The notes: a model not told the origin generated them from the sequence alone. A DNA stretch of 64,000 nucleotides from Ruminococcus hominis (GCF_014287355.1 NZ_JACOPE010000001.1:2852001-2916000); one strand, 5' to 3'. Numbered from the stretch's first letter, positions 45,576 through 54,639 are shown. Numbers and translations: made by a program.

Positions 45576-46031
45576 TTATAAACGTTGTTTTAACACATCA
45601 TAAAAATGTTCTGTTTTTCGCTGTTGGCTCACAGATTCATAAATAAAGCGATATTCTCTATCCACGTCATTTCTCGCTAACACGTATTTTTTTATATCCG
45701 TATATCTCTTTAATCGAGGCCAATATTGCAAAAAGTCTGGCAAAGAAACATCTTCCTTTAAAAAAGTCGCTGTCGGCATATCTTTTTGTGCTGCCATACC
45801 TACTTCAAATGGAACCCACTGTGAAAATCTTGTTATACTCGACATAACAACAATTATGTCTGTGCAATCATTCAAGTTTGCACGTATGTGATCAGTTAAA
45901 GCTTTACCGTTTTCTGTTATGGAATTGTCAAGCAAGTCAAGATAACATTCCACTTTAATTTCTCGCAATTCTTTTGCTATCAAATTTGCCGTAGCTGCAT
46001 CTTCTAATTTATGAGATATAAATATCCGCAT
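45576..46031 (-). CDS. TIR-domain protein 1
   Basis: 151 residues starting MRIFISHKLEDAATANLIAK, a TIR first strand. CYLDLLDNSITENGKALTDHI and TDIIVVMSSITRFSQWVPFE follow; the Glu in SQWVPFEVG is at the place of the NADase glutamate of TIR proteins. A short basic tail ends the protein. It is the last gene of the TIR-TIR-caspase run, 17 bases after TIR protein 2. Likely NAD-consuming signal maker or effector. Confidence 0.8.
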   Translation of the reverse strand: MRIFISHKLEDAATANLIAKELREIKVECYLDLLDNSITENGKALTDHIRANLNDCTDIIVVMSSITRFSQWVPFEVGMAAQKDMPTATFLKEDVSLPDFLQYWPRLKRYTDIKKYVLARNDVDREYRFIYESVSQQRKTEHFYDVLKQRL

Positions 46032-46048
46032 TTCTTACCACCTTATCT

Positions 46049-46432
46049 TTAATACACATTCCGGCAAATCCAATCCTCCAATGAATCTTTTCGTTTAGCT
46101 ATTACCGGAATATTTAAATTTGTAATATTAGAACTTGTACTTTCAGTAATCTTAACAGCAACAACCGGCTTACCAATAGAAATAGCAAATCGTATCTCAT
46201 CCATCGACATTCCGTAATTATTTGCTGGACGATTTGAACAAACAACAACATTTGCATATTTAATCTGTCTTTGAATTTGCGGATCTACATTATATCGCCT
46301 ATCAATACTGTCAAACGGTGAGCTACTTGGGACAGAATAATCTCTTACATTGTATTTTGTTCTATCCAATAATGCAGTAATCGTTTCATAGTCATCATTG
46401 TTCCAACGATGTGGTATAAATACATTTATCAT
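46049..46432 (-). CDS. TIR-domain protein 2 (ThsB-like)
   Basis: 127 residues: MINVFIPHRWNNDDYETITA, then YNVRDYSVPSSSPFD and IKYANVVVCSNRPANNYGMS, with SMDEIRFAISIGKPVVAVKI holding the candidate catalytic Glu. The YSVP segment is typical of Thoeris ThsB-type TIRs, which make cyclic ADP-ribose signals on phage infection. It lies between TIR 1 and the caspase gene. Confidence 0.8.
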   Translation of the reverse strand: MINVFIPHRWNNDDYETITALLDRTKYNVRDYSVPSSSPFDSIDRRYNVDPQIQRQIKYANVVVCSNRPANNYGMSMDEIRFAISIGKPVVAVKITESTSSNITNLNIPVIAKRKDSLEDWICRNVY

Positions 46433-46462
46433 TTAAATCTTCTCCTTCTACATTGCTTTCAC

Positions 46463-47434
46463 TTAGATGGTATTCTTATTTACCAGTTGCCAATAATGTT
46501 GTCCCTGTGCCGTTAACTTACAAGATTTATGATGAATTGCAGCATAATACATATGTTCTTCTCCCACCGGAATTACCAAATTCAATTTTACAAATCTTTG
46601 CAAAGTTGCGAATATAGCTTCATGCTCTTTGTTTACATCTTTAACATCTGCTTCATGTTTATCAGGTTCATAAGTTGGATCTAATGGATATTCATCATAT
46701 TGTGAAGTAAATATTTCCGTTATTTGTCGTAATTCTGCAATCGGAATCGGCGGTGCATTTTTTCTTAATGAAACAAAGCTACTAATGTTGGCCTTAAATA
46801 ACGGTCTTTGCTCATCCCACGCTCCCAATGAACGATCAATATAAGAATAGATGCTACCTGGTGACACTTCACCTAATAAATTCATAGCACCACCATACAA
46901 TGCTTCAACTAAAAGAGAAGTAAAAATGCCATGTCCATTTTCTTCTGAAGCATATTCTGATGGTCCACAAGCCGCAAGTATTGTTGTTCCATTATGTAAC
47001 ACAGAATAATTCTGCATTTCTACAGGATTAGAAATTGCTCCACTAAAACAACTATCCAATATAATAATCTTATTTCTTGCTTTCGATTGTGCCACAAATC
47101 CCATCACTTCATTTAATGACACACCTTCATCAGGACGTTGTATTTCACTCGTACATAAATATCCTCCTAATGCATCGAATGAACCATGACCTGAATAATA
47201 TAAAACTGCTATTTCCGAATCAGTTTTAAATAAATTTTCTATAGCATCCCTTAAATCATTTCTGTTTATATATGATGCCTCACTGGTAGCACACATGAGT
47301 TTTACTTCAAAATTTAAAGTTCCATCCCCATTTCGCTCTAAAGCTGCTTTTACTGAATTAGCATCATTTACACAACCATGCAAATCATCCACATGCTCAT
47401 AACAATCAATTCCTACACACAATGCTTTTCTCAT
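46463..47434 (-). CDS. Caspase-like protease (peptidase C14)
   Basis: 323 residues from MRKALCVGIDCYEHVDDLHG (AAGGGGG six bases before). The catalytic His is in AVLYYSGHGSFDAL, the Cys in NKIIILDSCFSGAIS. The caspase core covers residues 1-230; the last 90 residues are a separate domain (AIFATLQRFVKLNLVIPVGE...), perhaps the signal sensor. TIR plus caspase is the make-up of type IV Thoeris, where a TIR-made nucleotide switches on the protease. No signal peptide. Confidence 0.87.
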   Translation of the reverse strand: MRKALCVGIDCYEHVDDLHGCVNDANSVKAALERNGDGTLNFEVKLMCATSEASYINRNDLRDAIENLFKTDSEIAVLYYSGHGSFDALGGYLCTSEIQRPDEGVSLNEVMGFVAQSKARNKIIILDSCFSGAISNPVEMQNYSVLHNGTTILAACGPSEYASEENGHGIFTSLLVEALYGGAMNLLGEVSPGSIYSYIDRSLGAWDEQRPLFKANISSFVSLRKNAPPIPIAELRQITEIFTSQYDEYPLDPTYEPDKHEADVKDVNKEHEAIFATLQRFVKLNLVIPVGEEHMYYAAIHHKSCKLTAQGQHYWQLVNKNTI

Positions 47435-47499
47435 TTTCATCCCCCTTTCTTATCTCTAAGTATACACCTACATTACTACGCCACACAACCGATTGTCTT

Positions 47500-47625
47500 T
47501 TATTTCTTTTTGGGCGGTTTTACCGGTGGCATTGGTGGTTTCGAAGTTGTCGGAGGAAGTGAAAACCCCCTTTTCCCTCCTTTTTTTTCTCCAGTTGGTT
47601 TATTTTGTTTATTATTTTCGTCCAT
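47500..47625 (-). CDS. 41-residue Pro/Lys-rich peptide
   Basis: Sequence begins MDENNKQNKPTGEKKGGKRG and continues FSLPPTTSKPPMPPVKPPKKK. AAGAGGTG stands 7 bases before the ATG. It lies between the SLATT-like and caspase genes in the same direction, 11 bases after the former. No family is recognised. Disordered, basic, with repeated PP; it could be a protease substrate or a linker partner. Too small for ordinary gene calling. Confidence 0.6.
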   Translation of the reverse strand: MDENNKQNKPTGEKKGGKRGFSLPPTTSKPPMPPVKPPKKK

Positions 47626-47636
47626 ACTTACACCTC

Positions 47637-48122
47637 TTAAAAATTATTTGCAAAATATGCATCATTTTTCCTATCGGCAATTTCTCTAAAATTATCTTTT
47701 TCTAATAATGTTTCTTCTTTTAAGTTTTTATTTTCTATATTTGCAAACTCATCCTTAAAAGAATATAATAATTCATTTATCTCGTCCTCTGACAAATCTC
47801 CCGACGCTACTTTAAACCAATTATATTCTATTTTGTTGTATAGAAATTTTAAATCTTCCATAAATGGAACTAACATCTTTAATCGCTTACTATACGGCAA
47901 AAAACCTTTAATCGTTGTTAACACCTGCGAAATTGCTATTATAATAGACCAGACAAACGAATATTTTTGCCATATAGCCCATGCTGCAATACTTGTTGAA
48001 GACGCAATTGCCACAACAATATTAATGATCCTATCCCATCTGTAAGAATCTTCCGTATACACATCTAAATAGAATATCCACGCTTTAATTTGAACCATAT
48101 ATTTCCAGTACTTCTCTTGCAT
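47637..48122 (-). CDS. SLATT-like two-helix membrane protein
   Basis: 161 residues. Two adjacent membrane helices at about residues 30-72 (IINIVVAIASSTSIAAWAIW; FVWSIIIAISQVLTTIKGFL) are followed by a long charged helical region (FMEDLKFLYNKIEYNWFKVA). That is the layout of SLATT proteins, predicted pore-forming effectors of nucleotide-signal defence systems. First gene of the run toward caspase and TIRs. Confidence 0.65.
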   Translation of the reverse strand: MQEKYWKYMVQIKAWIFYLDVYTEDSYRWDRIINIVVAIASSTSIAAWAIWQKYSFVWSIIIAISQVLTTIKGFLPYSKRLKMLVPFMEDLKFLYNKIEYNWFKVASGDLSEDEINELLYSFKDEFANIENKNLKEETLLEKDNFREIADRKNDAYFANNF

Positions 48123-48164
48123 ATTATTTTCTCCAACTCTAATAAAAACTGGATACCCTTACCC

Positions 48165-49328
48165 TCATATCTTTAGTAAATCCGTGTAAATCTTTCTCCG
48201 AGCAGTATTTGATTTATTAGTAAATTCAACACCATTATACCAATTTATCAAATTCTCCCTTTGCTTTTCTGAAATATCTTCTCTGTGAAACACAAAATAT
48301 CCAACGAGATAATTCACATAATCAGAACGATTAAATTTTTCCAAATCATTATTTTCTATAAACTTCAAAGCCCTTTCCAATGCTTCTAATGTCATTTCAA
48401 AACATTCTTTTAATTTATCTGGTTCTAAGTTGCAAAGCTGATTTTCTTTTGTATCAGATGAAATAGGTGCAAAATTATTCGAATGTTTACCGGAAATAAG
48501 CACTTCATACGCTGGATTTAATGCTGCGATTGAATATGAAACATTTGTCTTCTGCGGTGTAAAAAAATCATATCCATATTCCTGTACCTTATTACGATAT
48601 ACATGCGTATACTGTGTATATACATCAATACCATGTGCTTTCAATTTAGAAAATCTCATTTGGATAATACTTACACGACTTCCTGCATTATTCAAGACCT
48701 CAAACCAATTAATTTGCTCATCTTCAGTAAGATCTGTTGCAAAATTAATTGTATATTGGTAAGTCTTTATTTTATTTCTAATCTGTAGTAACGCATTTAC
48801 TACCATTGGTGATGCCAAAGCTTTATTTTTTTCTGTGTAAGCAATTAGTTTGTTATCATCTTTATTCAAGAGCACACCAACTGGCACCTGATTTTTCCGA
48901 TATGCTTCCGCATTTATAACAAATTCTCCTTTTCCTAAATCTAACACTACGCTTTTTAAATCTGGATGATTGCAATATGCCTTATAATTTGTTGTTAGCC
49001 TCTGCTGCCCATCCACAACAGACATTTGTCCTCTTACAGTTTCAGAAAGCAATTCCCTTTCTATAAATGAGACTTGTGGTACTGCAAACTCCTTTTCTGT
49101 ATTATTTATTATATTGATAGAAATTGCAGATATAGGCGATTTACTTAAAAGCTGATAATTTAACAATTCAACACATTTAGCCAATGTCCAGCTAACATCC
49201 CTTTGATATAATGGCAATGTTAATTCATTTTTTTCTATATACTCACATAAGGTAAAAATATATTCTTGTCTACTGTTCTTGGTCGGATTAAGATTGGCAG
49301 CTTCCAATAGTAATTTGTTAATATTCAT
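48165..49328 (-). CDS. DUF262-domain protein
   Basis: 387 residues. The DUF262 core is clear: LPLYQRDVSWTLAKCVELLN near residue 38 and MSVVDGQQRLTTNYKAYCNH near residue 100 (the DGQQR motif). DUF262 domains occur in GmrSD-type nucleases and other phage-defence NTPases; here no DUF1524 HNH domain is joined. Upstream of its ribosome site lies a perfect 9-bp hairpin. Confidence 0.82.
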   Translation of the reverse strand: MNINKLLLEAANLNPTKNSRQEYIFTLCEYIEKNELTLPLYQRDVSWTLAKCVELLNYQLLSKSPISAISINIINNTEKEFAVPQVSFIERELLSETVRGQMSVVDGQQRLTTNYKAYCNHPDLKSVVLDLGKGEFVINAEAYRKNQVPVGVLLNKDDNKLIAYTEKNKALASPMVVNALLQIRNKIKTYQYTINFATDLTEDEQINWFEVLNNAGSRVSIIQMRFSKLKAHGIDVYTQYTHVYRNKVQEYGYDFFTPQKTNVSYSIAALNPAYEVLISGKHSNNFAPISSDTKENQLCNLEPDKLKECFEMTLEALERALKFIENNDLEKFNRSDYVNYLVGYFVFHREDISEKQRENLINWYNGVEFTNKSNTARRKIYTDLLKI

Positions 49329-49341
49329 TTCAGCTCCTTTC

Positions 49342-49363
49342 TAGCTGCTATTTTTAGCAGCTA
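49342..49363. promoter_or_regulatory. Perfect 9-bp hairpin in the DUF262 leader
   Basis: TAGCTGCTA (49342-49350), TTTT, TAGCAGCTA (49355-49363). It ends about 12 bases before the GAAAGGAGC ribosome site of the DUF262 gene. Read on the plus strand it is followed by a T-rich tract, so it can also end transcripts running against the gene. The 217-base gap carries divergent promoters for DUF262 and the endonuclease. Confidence 0.55.
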
Positions 49364-49545
49364 CTTTATTTTTTTTAATTTTATCAATTTATTCTTTATA
49401 TGTCAAGTGCTGCTACATTTATTTGAGATAATTGTATATATTATCAAAATATTGCATATGATCAAATTAAAATTATATGTACTTTCTTTTATTCAGTTCA
49501 TTATGATATACTAAAATCAATAAATTATCGAAAGGAGCCTCAAAA

Positions 49546-50427
49546 ATGAATACCCGTGATATTCTAAATGCAGCAAAAGAAGAATTAACTTCTTTGGACA
49601 GCCATTTAATTGATGTGCTAGATATTAAACGCCCTACATCACTAGCCTACGCAAAACAACTCGCTAAAGTTATTTCAAAACTCTCCCCTCTCCTTGGAAA
49701 TATGATTGAATTTTCCACCGTGGACTTATTAAACAAGCATGATTGGTGCAACATGGGAGAATGGATAAGACAAGATCCTGGTTTTCCAGATGCACTTTTT
49801 AAAAGCAGCACTATCTCCCCAAATCCTGGCATTGAAATCAAAGCCTGGTTCCCATTTGCGACAGAAATTACTGCACGTTTTAAAGATAGTATAACTATTT
49901 TCTCACAGGACAATATAGATATGGCATTAATCGCATGGCTACCTGAAAATGTTATTTGGGGCAAGCCCAAAATCATTGATGTCCTAGTAGTTAGCGGAAA
50001 AAGTGTTGCAGAAGCACGAGATGCTCACTATCATAGACCACCTGACTATCTTGTTTTTGAACCCGAAGATACATCCAATCGTACTTCTAATTTACAACAA
50101 ACCAATACCAATGGTTATAAGTTACAAGCCGATAAATGTGATGTTAAATCAGCCATCGCATTTGTCGAAAAATGGGGAGAAAATGCATTAGAATACAGTC
50201 CAACACCTGAATATCAGCAACGTTTAAGATCTCTATACGGACAATTTGTATATAGACTTGATACTAATTACGCTAAAATTGACCGTATAGAGCATAAAGA
50301 AATAGAACAATTCAAAACTCATGTATTAAATACAGAGTTTCATGGTATGACAATTAAACAATGGAGCAATATATTATCATCAAAAGATGAAGCAAAATTA
50401 GAATATGCACTAAAAACACTACTATAA
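49546..50427 (+). CDS. Type II restriction endonuclease (XamI-like)
   Basis: 293 residues. A PD-(D/E)xK core is visible: GFPDALFKSSTISPNPGIEI then KAWFPF, with Asp, Glu and Lys in order near residues 83-101. The middle (FSQDNIDMALIAWLPENVIW) and the paired methyltransferase suggest the XamI type, from memory of that family. Recognition site unknown. It converges on the methyltransferase gene with a 6-bp 3' overlap. AAAGGAGCC precedes the ATG. Confidence 0.75.
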   Translation: MNTRDILNAAKEELTSLDSHLIDVLDIKRPTSLAYAKQLAKVISKLSPLLGNMIEFSTVDLLNKHDWCNMGEWIRQDPGFPDALFKSSTISPNPGIEIKAWFPFATEITARFKDSITIFSQDNIDMALIAWLPENVIWGKPKIIDVLVVSGKSVAEARDAHYHRPPDYLVFEPEDTSNRTSNLQQTNTNGYKLQADKCDVKSAIAFVEKWGENALEYSPTPEYQQRLRSLYGQFVYRLDTNYAKIDRIEHKEIEQFKTHVLNTEFHGMTIKQWSNILSSKDEAKLEYALKTLL

Positions 50428-51396
50428 ACTACTTTTAATTCGTTTTATACCAATACTATATACATCTGGATTTATTTCAGCACCAAAACAGGTTCGTCCT
50501 AATTCAGCTGAGGCAACTGCTGTTGTACATAAACCAGCAAATGGATCCCAAATCACATCATTGACATCAGAAACCATTTCTATTGTACGTTTAATCAATT
50601 CTAATGGTTTCTGATTCAAATGTATGGCTTTTTGATTAATTTTCAAACGTTCGCTTCCTCTCAGTTGTGGAACTTGCCATACATTTGTTACTCCAATAGG
50701 ACAATAAAACTTTGATCTCATTTGTGCCCACTCATTTTTAGTTATAGGGGTTTTTCCATTTATAGAAAAATAGGGTTTTTCTTTTTCATCACCAAATTCA
50801 TTCGCGTACGATGCAATTTTTTCAAATGCTTCTGCCGGTGGCATGTACCACAAATGACATTTTGTAAAATATTTCCTTGTTGCAGCGTTTTTTACTCCAC
50901 AAGCTTCATTAGTTCTTGATAATGGTAATCCTGTACGTAACCATTCATAACGCAGCCACTCTTTCATACTCATTTTCTTTTCATCTACTGTAAAAATTGG
51001 ACGTTTTACATATTGAACACAAACTTCTGTCACAACTGGTAAATGCCTAATAGTTTTTGTATTTGTATTTCCTGCGACATGACTCATTCCTTTATCCCAT
51101 ACACAACACGAAACATATTCCCATCCGTATTTTTCCAATACCGGATGAACAGTTGCCCAACCCACTTCCGTACACCAAAACCATAATGTAGTAAGTGGTG
51201 TTGAAAATTCACTCCACTTTTTTATGTGTGGTTCATACCATTCAGCTAAACCATTATATGAAACTAAATCTCCTGGAAATCCATTCACGCCATAGGGGCC
51301 ATCACAAATTATAGCCACTGGGCTTTTCCATTTATCATATACTTCCATTGCATCGCTACAATATAAATGAATATTATTAATATCTGTTTGTTCCAC
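50422..51396 (-). CDS. DNA methyltransferase of the type II RM system
   Basis: 324 residues. Catalytic motif IV is CDGPYGV (DGPY instead of DPPY) near residue 31; motif I is DVIWDPFAGLCTTAVASAEL near residue 280, so the order IV then I marks a beta-class N4/N6 enzyme. The recognition region lies between. It protects DNA from the convergent endonuclease and starts right after the small HTH gene. Confidence 0.87.
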   Translation of the reverse strand: MEQTDINNIHLYCSDAMEVYDKWKSPVAIICDGPYGVNGFPGDLVSYNGLAEWYEPHIKKWSEFSTPLTTLWFWCTEVGWATVHPVLEKYGWEYVSCCVWDKGMSHVAGNTNTKTIRHLPVVTEVCVQYVKRPIFTVDEKKMSMKEWLRYEWLRTGLPLSRTNEACGVKNAATRKYFTKCHLWYMPPAEAFEKIASYANEFGDEKEKPYFSINGKTPITKNEWAQMRSKFYCPIGVTNVWQVPQLRGSERLKINQKAIHLNQKPLELIKRTIEMVSDVNDVIWDPFAGLCTTAVASAELGRTCFGAEINPDVYSIGIKRIKSSL

Positions 51397-51612
51397 TTAT
51401 CTATCCTCCTTATCGTAACAATGCTGAATAACATTCTCAACTTTACATTCAAAATAATTACAAAGCCGATCTATGATTTCCATTGACACTTGTTCTCCTC
51501 TTCCCATTTTATCCATAGTAGATTTTGATATATCAGTTGCTTTCATTAAATCTTTTTTGCTCATATCATAATCAATTAACAATTTCCACAAAGGCTTATA
51601 TGAAAAAGACAT
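51397..51612 (-). CDS. Small HTH regulator of the RM system
   Basis: 71 residues, all HTH: SYKPLWKLLIDYDMSKKDLM, KATDISKSTMDKMGRGEQVS. Related to the N-terminal domain of the NUDIX fusion at 28209-28915. It abuts the methyltransferase gene (no gap), so it is probably the controller that delays endonuclease expression after transfer. Confidence 0.78.
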   Translation of the reverse strand: MSFSYKPLWKLLIDYDMSKKDLMKATDISKSTMDKMGRGEQVSMEIIDRLCNYFECKVENVIQHCYDKEDR

Positions 51613-51674
51613 TACTTCCCTCCTCTCTAAATCTCTCTAAATTTTAATATAAAAGTATTGTATTTGCAATACTT

Positions 51675-52079
51675 TTATATTGATTTTAGAGATATTTTAT
51701 CACATATGAATACCATTGTATATTGGACAATCTCCTCCGCACATGCCCGGATATTATTCATTCCCCCAACCCATGCCATCTGATCCTGCATCTTCAATTC
51801 TTCCGTCACGCCTTGCTTTTCTTTCATCTGCTCCACTAATCTGTCCATCATCTGATTACATTCCTTGTCAATCTGATGCAGATGCTCATTTAACTTCCCG
51901 GCAAGTACCAACTCCAGATATAATCCTTTCCGATGCTCCTGCAAATATATCTTTCTCAACATTCCATACTTTCCAATCGGATACTCTGTTTCTTCCGGGA
52001 GGTACAGGTCTGGATAATACAGACCGTCCTCTCCTAAAGTATAACTGATTCCATTTTCTCCCATAATGTGTTTCTCCAT
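51675..52079 (-). CDS. TnpV-like protein of the IME
   Basis: 134 residues from MEKHIMGENGISYTLGEDGL; AGGAGGACAATC lies before this ATG, so the 38 upstream codons are not used. Paralogue of the copy at 43822-44196. Located just after the relaxase gene (11 bases), at the border between mobilization genes and cargo. Confidence 0.77.
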   Translation of the reverse strand: MEKHIMGENGISYTLGEDGLYYPDLYLPEETEYPIGKYGMLRKIYLQEHRKGLYLELVLAGKLNEHLHQIDKECNQMMDRLVEQMKEKQGVTEELKMQDQMAWVGGMNNIRACAEEIVQYTMVFICDKISLKSI

Positions 52080-52089
52080 GATTGTCCTC

Positions 52090-53616
52090 CTATCTTGCTC
52101 CCCGGTCTTTATTCTGACTATGGGTATGCTGTTTATTTTTCTGTTCATTCTGTATTTCTTGTTTCTTTTCTGCCAGCTTCGCCCTAATACCATGCGCTAC
52201 TGGCTCTTTTCCTGTTTCTTTCTTCCATTTTTCTATTGCAGTTCGATACTGACTATACTCAGTTTGAGAAGCCTTAAAATCCTTTAAAAATTCCTGTACA
52301 CTTCTATATCCGATTTTCTGCACAATCCTTGGAAGATAATCTTTCATATCTCTAATCTGGCTTTTCAGTTCATCAATTTCTTTCTGCAATTCTTTTTTCT
52401 TTCTTCCTTTAAACCATCCCGTGACTTCTGACAGTTCTTTCTTCTTTGCAGAAAGCTGTTTTTGTTTCTGTTGAATTGCACCGTTTTGATCTTCCAGTTC
52501 TTTATTCACTTTAAATAGTTTCGGATACTTTGATGCAAGCCTCGTCATTTTAGGTTGTTCCGGTTCTGCCTTTTCTTCTTTTGTTGTCTTGACTGCTGCC
52601 GTGCTATTTTCAGCAACATGCTCTGGGTGTTCTGCTTCCGTTTGCTCTGTCTGTTTTGGCACTTCCCTGGTTTTCTTAAAAAGCACACTTGCTATCAAAA
52701 ACTCCAATACCTCAACAGCCACTGTTACAACTCTGGAAAATAATCGTGGTCTGTTTCCACGCCGGGCAATTGATTCCCTGATTGGCTCCGTGATTTCTTT
52801 CCGCTTCACTTCCATTATCTTCGGTTCCGGCACTCCACTAATCAATGCCATATCAACAGCTCTGTTCCATTCCCGGCGTTTTTGATTATCCGCTTCTATT
52901 TCCTGTGCCTTCGGATTATTTTTTCCGATTTTCTTTGTTGCAAGATAAACACTGCCACGCTCAAATACCTGTAGTTTCTGTTTCTCGTCCTGCACATAAA
53001 TATTGATTAAATCTGTATAAGAATGCTTTACCTCATCCAGAAATGAATTGCACTTAAAGCGTTCATCTTTCGCAGTAAACAGCTTCTTCTCATAGACTTC
53101 TCCTTTCTTCACAATACTGCTGCCTTCTCGGATCTCGCCATCTTCTCCTAATATCTCTTTCTTGGTTCGGACATGTTTTCCATTTTCATCATAAAACATA
53201 TTTCTGCTGGCAATCTTAATGATTGGTTCATCCAGTAGTTTCCGTTCTGCAAATATCAAATGTATGTGATAATTGGTCTTTCTTTTATTGTGGTGCAAAG
53301 CAGCAATACACTCTGTTCCATAATTCTGTTTAAAATGATTTGTAAAAAGCTGTAGCAATCTATCCGGCTGATATTCTGTAAAACTCTCTGGCAAAGCAAT
53401 AATCAGTTCTCTTGCCTCAATACATTTTCCTTCTGTTCCACTTTTTGCAAATTCTTCCTGATTACATTTTGCAAGTTCCCGCCAGAATTTCCGTTCTGTG
53501 GTTTCATAAACTGCATAGAGGTTTTCCTGTTTTGCATGACTGGATATATAAGTGATTCTGCCTTTTACATTGCTTAGTTTTGTCATTTGAATAAATGAAT
53601 TTCTTCCGATAGGCAC
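52090..53616 (-). CDS. MobA/MobL-family relaxase
   Basis: 508 residues. Residues 1-250 are the relaxase: MTKLSNVKGRITYISSHAKQ at the start and the metal site HHNKRKTNYHIHLIFAER (His-x-His) near residue 115. The C-terminal half is a coiled coil. It nicks oriT and leads the strand into a recipient using another element's conjugation pore. A group of hairpins upstream is the likely oriT. Confidence 0.85.
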   Translation of the reverse strand: MPIGRNSFIQMTKLSNVKGRITYISSHAKQENLYAVYETTERKFWRELAKCNQEEFAKSGTEGKCIEARELIIALPESFTEYQPDRLLQLFTNHFKQNYGTECIAALHHNKRKTNYHIHLIFAERKLLDEPIIKIASRNMFYDENGKHVRTKKEILGEDGEIREGSSIVKKGEVYEKKLFTAKDERFKCNSFLDEVKHSYTDLINIYVQDEKQKLQVFERGSVYLATKKIGKNNPKAQEIEADNQKRREWNRAVDMALISGVPEPKIMEVKRKEITEPIRESIARRGNRPRLFSRVVTVAVEVLEFLIASVLFKKTREVPKQTEQTEAEHPEHVAENSTAAVKTTKEEKAEPEQPKMTRLASKYPKLFKVNKELEDQNGAIQQKQKQLSAKKKELSEVTGWFKGRKKKELQKEIDELKSQIRDMKDYLPRIVQKIGYRSVQEFLKDFKASQTEYSQYRTAIEKWKKETGKEPVAHGIRAKLAEKKQEIQNEQKNKQHTHSQNKDRGAR

Positions 53617-53664
53617 TCCCTCCTTGTCTTCGGCAAAATAAATTCTGCCATATCATTTGTGAGT

Positions 53665-53756
53665 GGATGCATCGGCATCCGTTTACGAACTATCCGCCTG
53701 TCGGCGGAACAGCTCCCGGCAGGGCGAAATATCCTGAGTACAAATCTTTAATTTGT
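53665..53756. other. Likely oriT of the IME
   Basis: Between the relaxase and DUF5348 genes are GGATGC-ATCG-GCATCC (53665-53680), TCCGCC-TGTC-GGCGGA (53693-53708) and ACAAAT-CTTTA-ATTTGT (53740-53756). Three perfect hairpins within 92 bases directly upstream of the relaxase are what an origin of transfer looks like. The nick site is not identified. No gene in 53617-53927. Confidence 0.55.
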
Positions 53757-53927
53757 GCGATGGGTGTATTTCGCTCTCAAACGCCGAGGGCTTTGTGAGA
53801 TGCTTCTTACATCTACCACAACTTGGCTTTCGCTTTTCATTTTGGGCGTATCCGCCCTCTTTTTCTGCCCGTATCCGGGCTTATTTTTTCACTAACAACA
53901 AACCGACTATTACTCTTCCTGTCTGCT

Positions 53928-54155
53928 TTATTCCGGTATCCTTGCCCGTACATACTCCAGATCTCCACAATATGGTGTTCCAACCAAATACCATTCTCTC
54001 GCCAGATTCATTTCTATTCGTGTCTTTACCCACTGATCATCAACTAGAACTTCCAGACATTCTCCGCAATGAAATCCCGTATCAATCCATAAGTCTGATG
54101 ATAATAAGCCATATCTCTTGTTATAACTGTTGTAACCTAATCTTCCTTCTCTCAT
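53928..54155 (-). CDS. DUF5348 protein
   Basis: 75 residues: RYGLLSSDLWIDTGFHCGEC then LEVLVDDQWVKTRIEM and WYLVGTPYCGDLEYVRARI. DUF5348 proteins are found almost only in mobile elements of Clostridia. Function unknown; small beta-rich and soluble. Confidence 0.72.
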   Translation of the reverse strand: MREGRLGYNSYNKRYGLLSSDLWIDTGFHCGECLEVLVDDQWVKTRIEMNLAREWYLVGTPYCGDLEYVRARIPE

Positions 54156-54375
54156 TTGATTATTCTCCCTTCATTTATCGTTCCTGCAAGGACGCCCTGA
54201 ATCAGGGCTCCCTTTTGAAAATCTCCTTACTTCGCCAGCCAACTCCCGACTGCCCCTTACCGGCTTTCTCCTTGTTTGCTATCTACAGGTGCGTGCCACG
54301 CTCCTGTTATTAGGTAATCAGGCAAAATCTTTACCAACGAAAGTTCTCATGCATTCCACACTTATCCAAATACTC

Positions 54376-54639
54376 TTATCTTGCCTTTTCCCGTTCTTCC
54401 TCGGTTGATGCTGTTTTGAATGTTGTATATAACTGACGTTTTACCATACTGTCTAATTTTTCCATCAATGCTTTTTCTATCTCCGGCAAATATTCCTCAT
54501 TCCTGGCAAGATGATACTGGAACAATGCCAGTAATAAATCTTTTGGTATCTGCACCTGTGATTTTCTTTCAATGTTTCTCCTTTCCGTGACGGTCGTGAC
54601 GATAGTGACGATATTTTCACAACCGTCACATATCGTCAC
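54376..54639 (-). CDS. Small helical element protein
   Basis: 87 residues; the segment LLALFQYHLARNEEYLPEIE then MEKLDSMVKRQLYTTFKTAS is closely matched by the protein at 62659-62892. Both stand just downstream of a RepA-like ATPase gene; here its ATG overlaps the ATPase stop by 4 bp. Role unknown. The 220 bases to DUF5348 show nothing clear. Confidence 0.7.
   Translation of the reverse strand: MTICDGCENIVTIVTTVTERRNIERKSQVQIPKDLLLALFQYHLARNEEYLPEIEKALMEKLDSMVKRQLYTTFKTASTEEEREKAR

Noticed and set aside
53753..54313. A 186-codon open frame on the plus strand
   Set aside because: It has no ribosome site or family, and the minus strand holds a good DUF5348 gene there.
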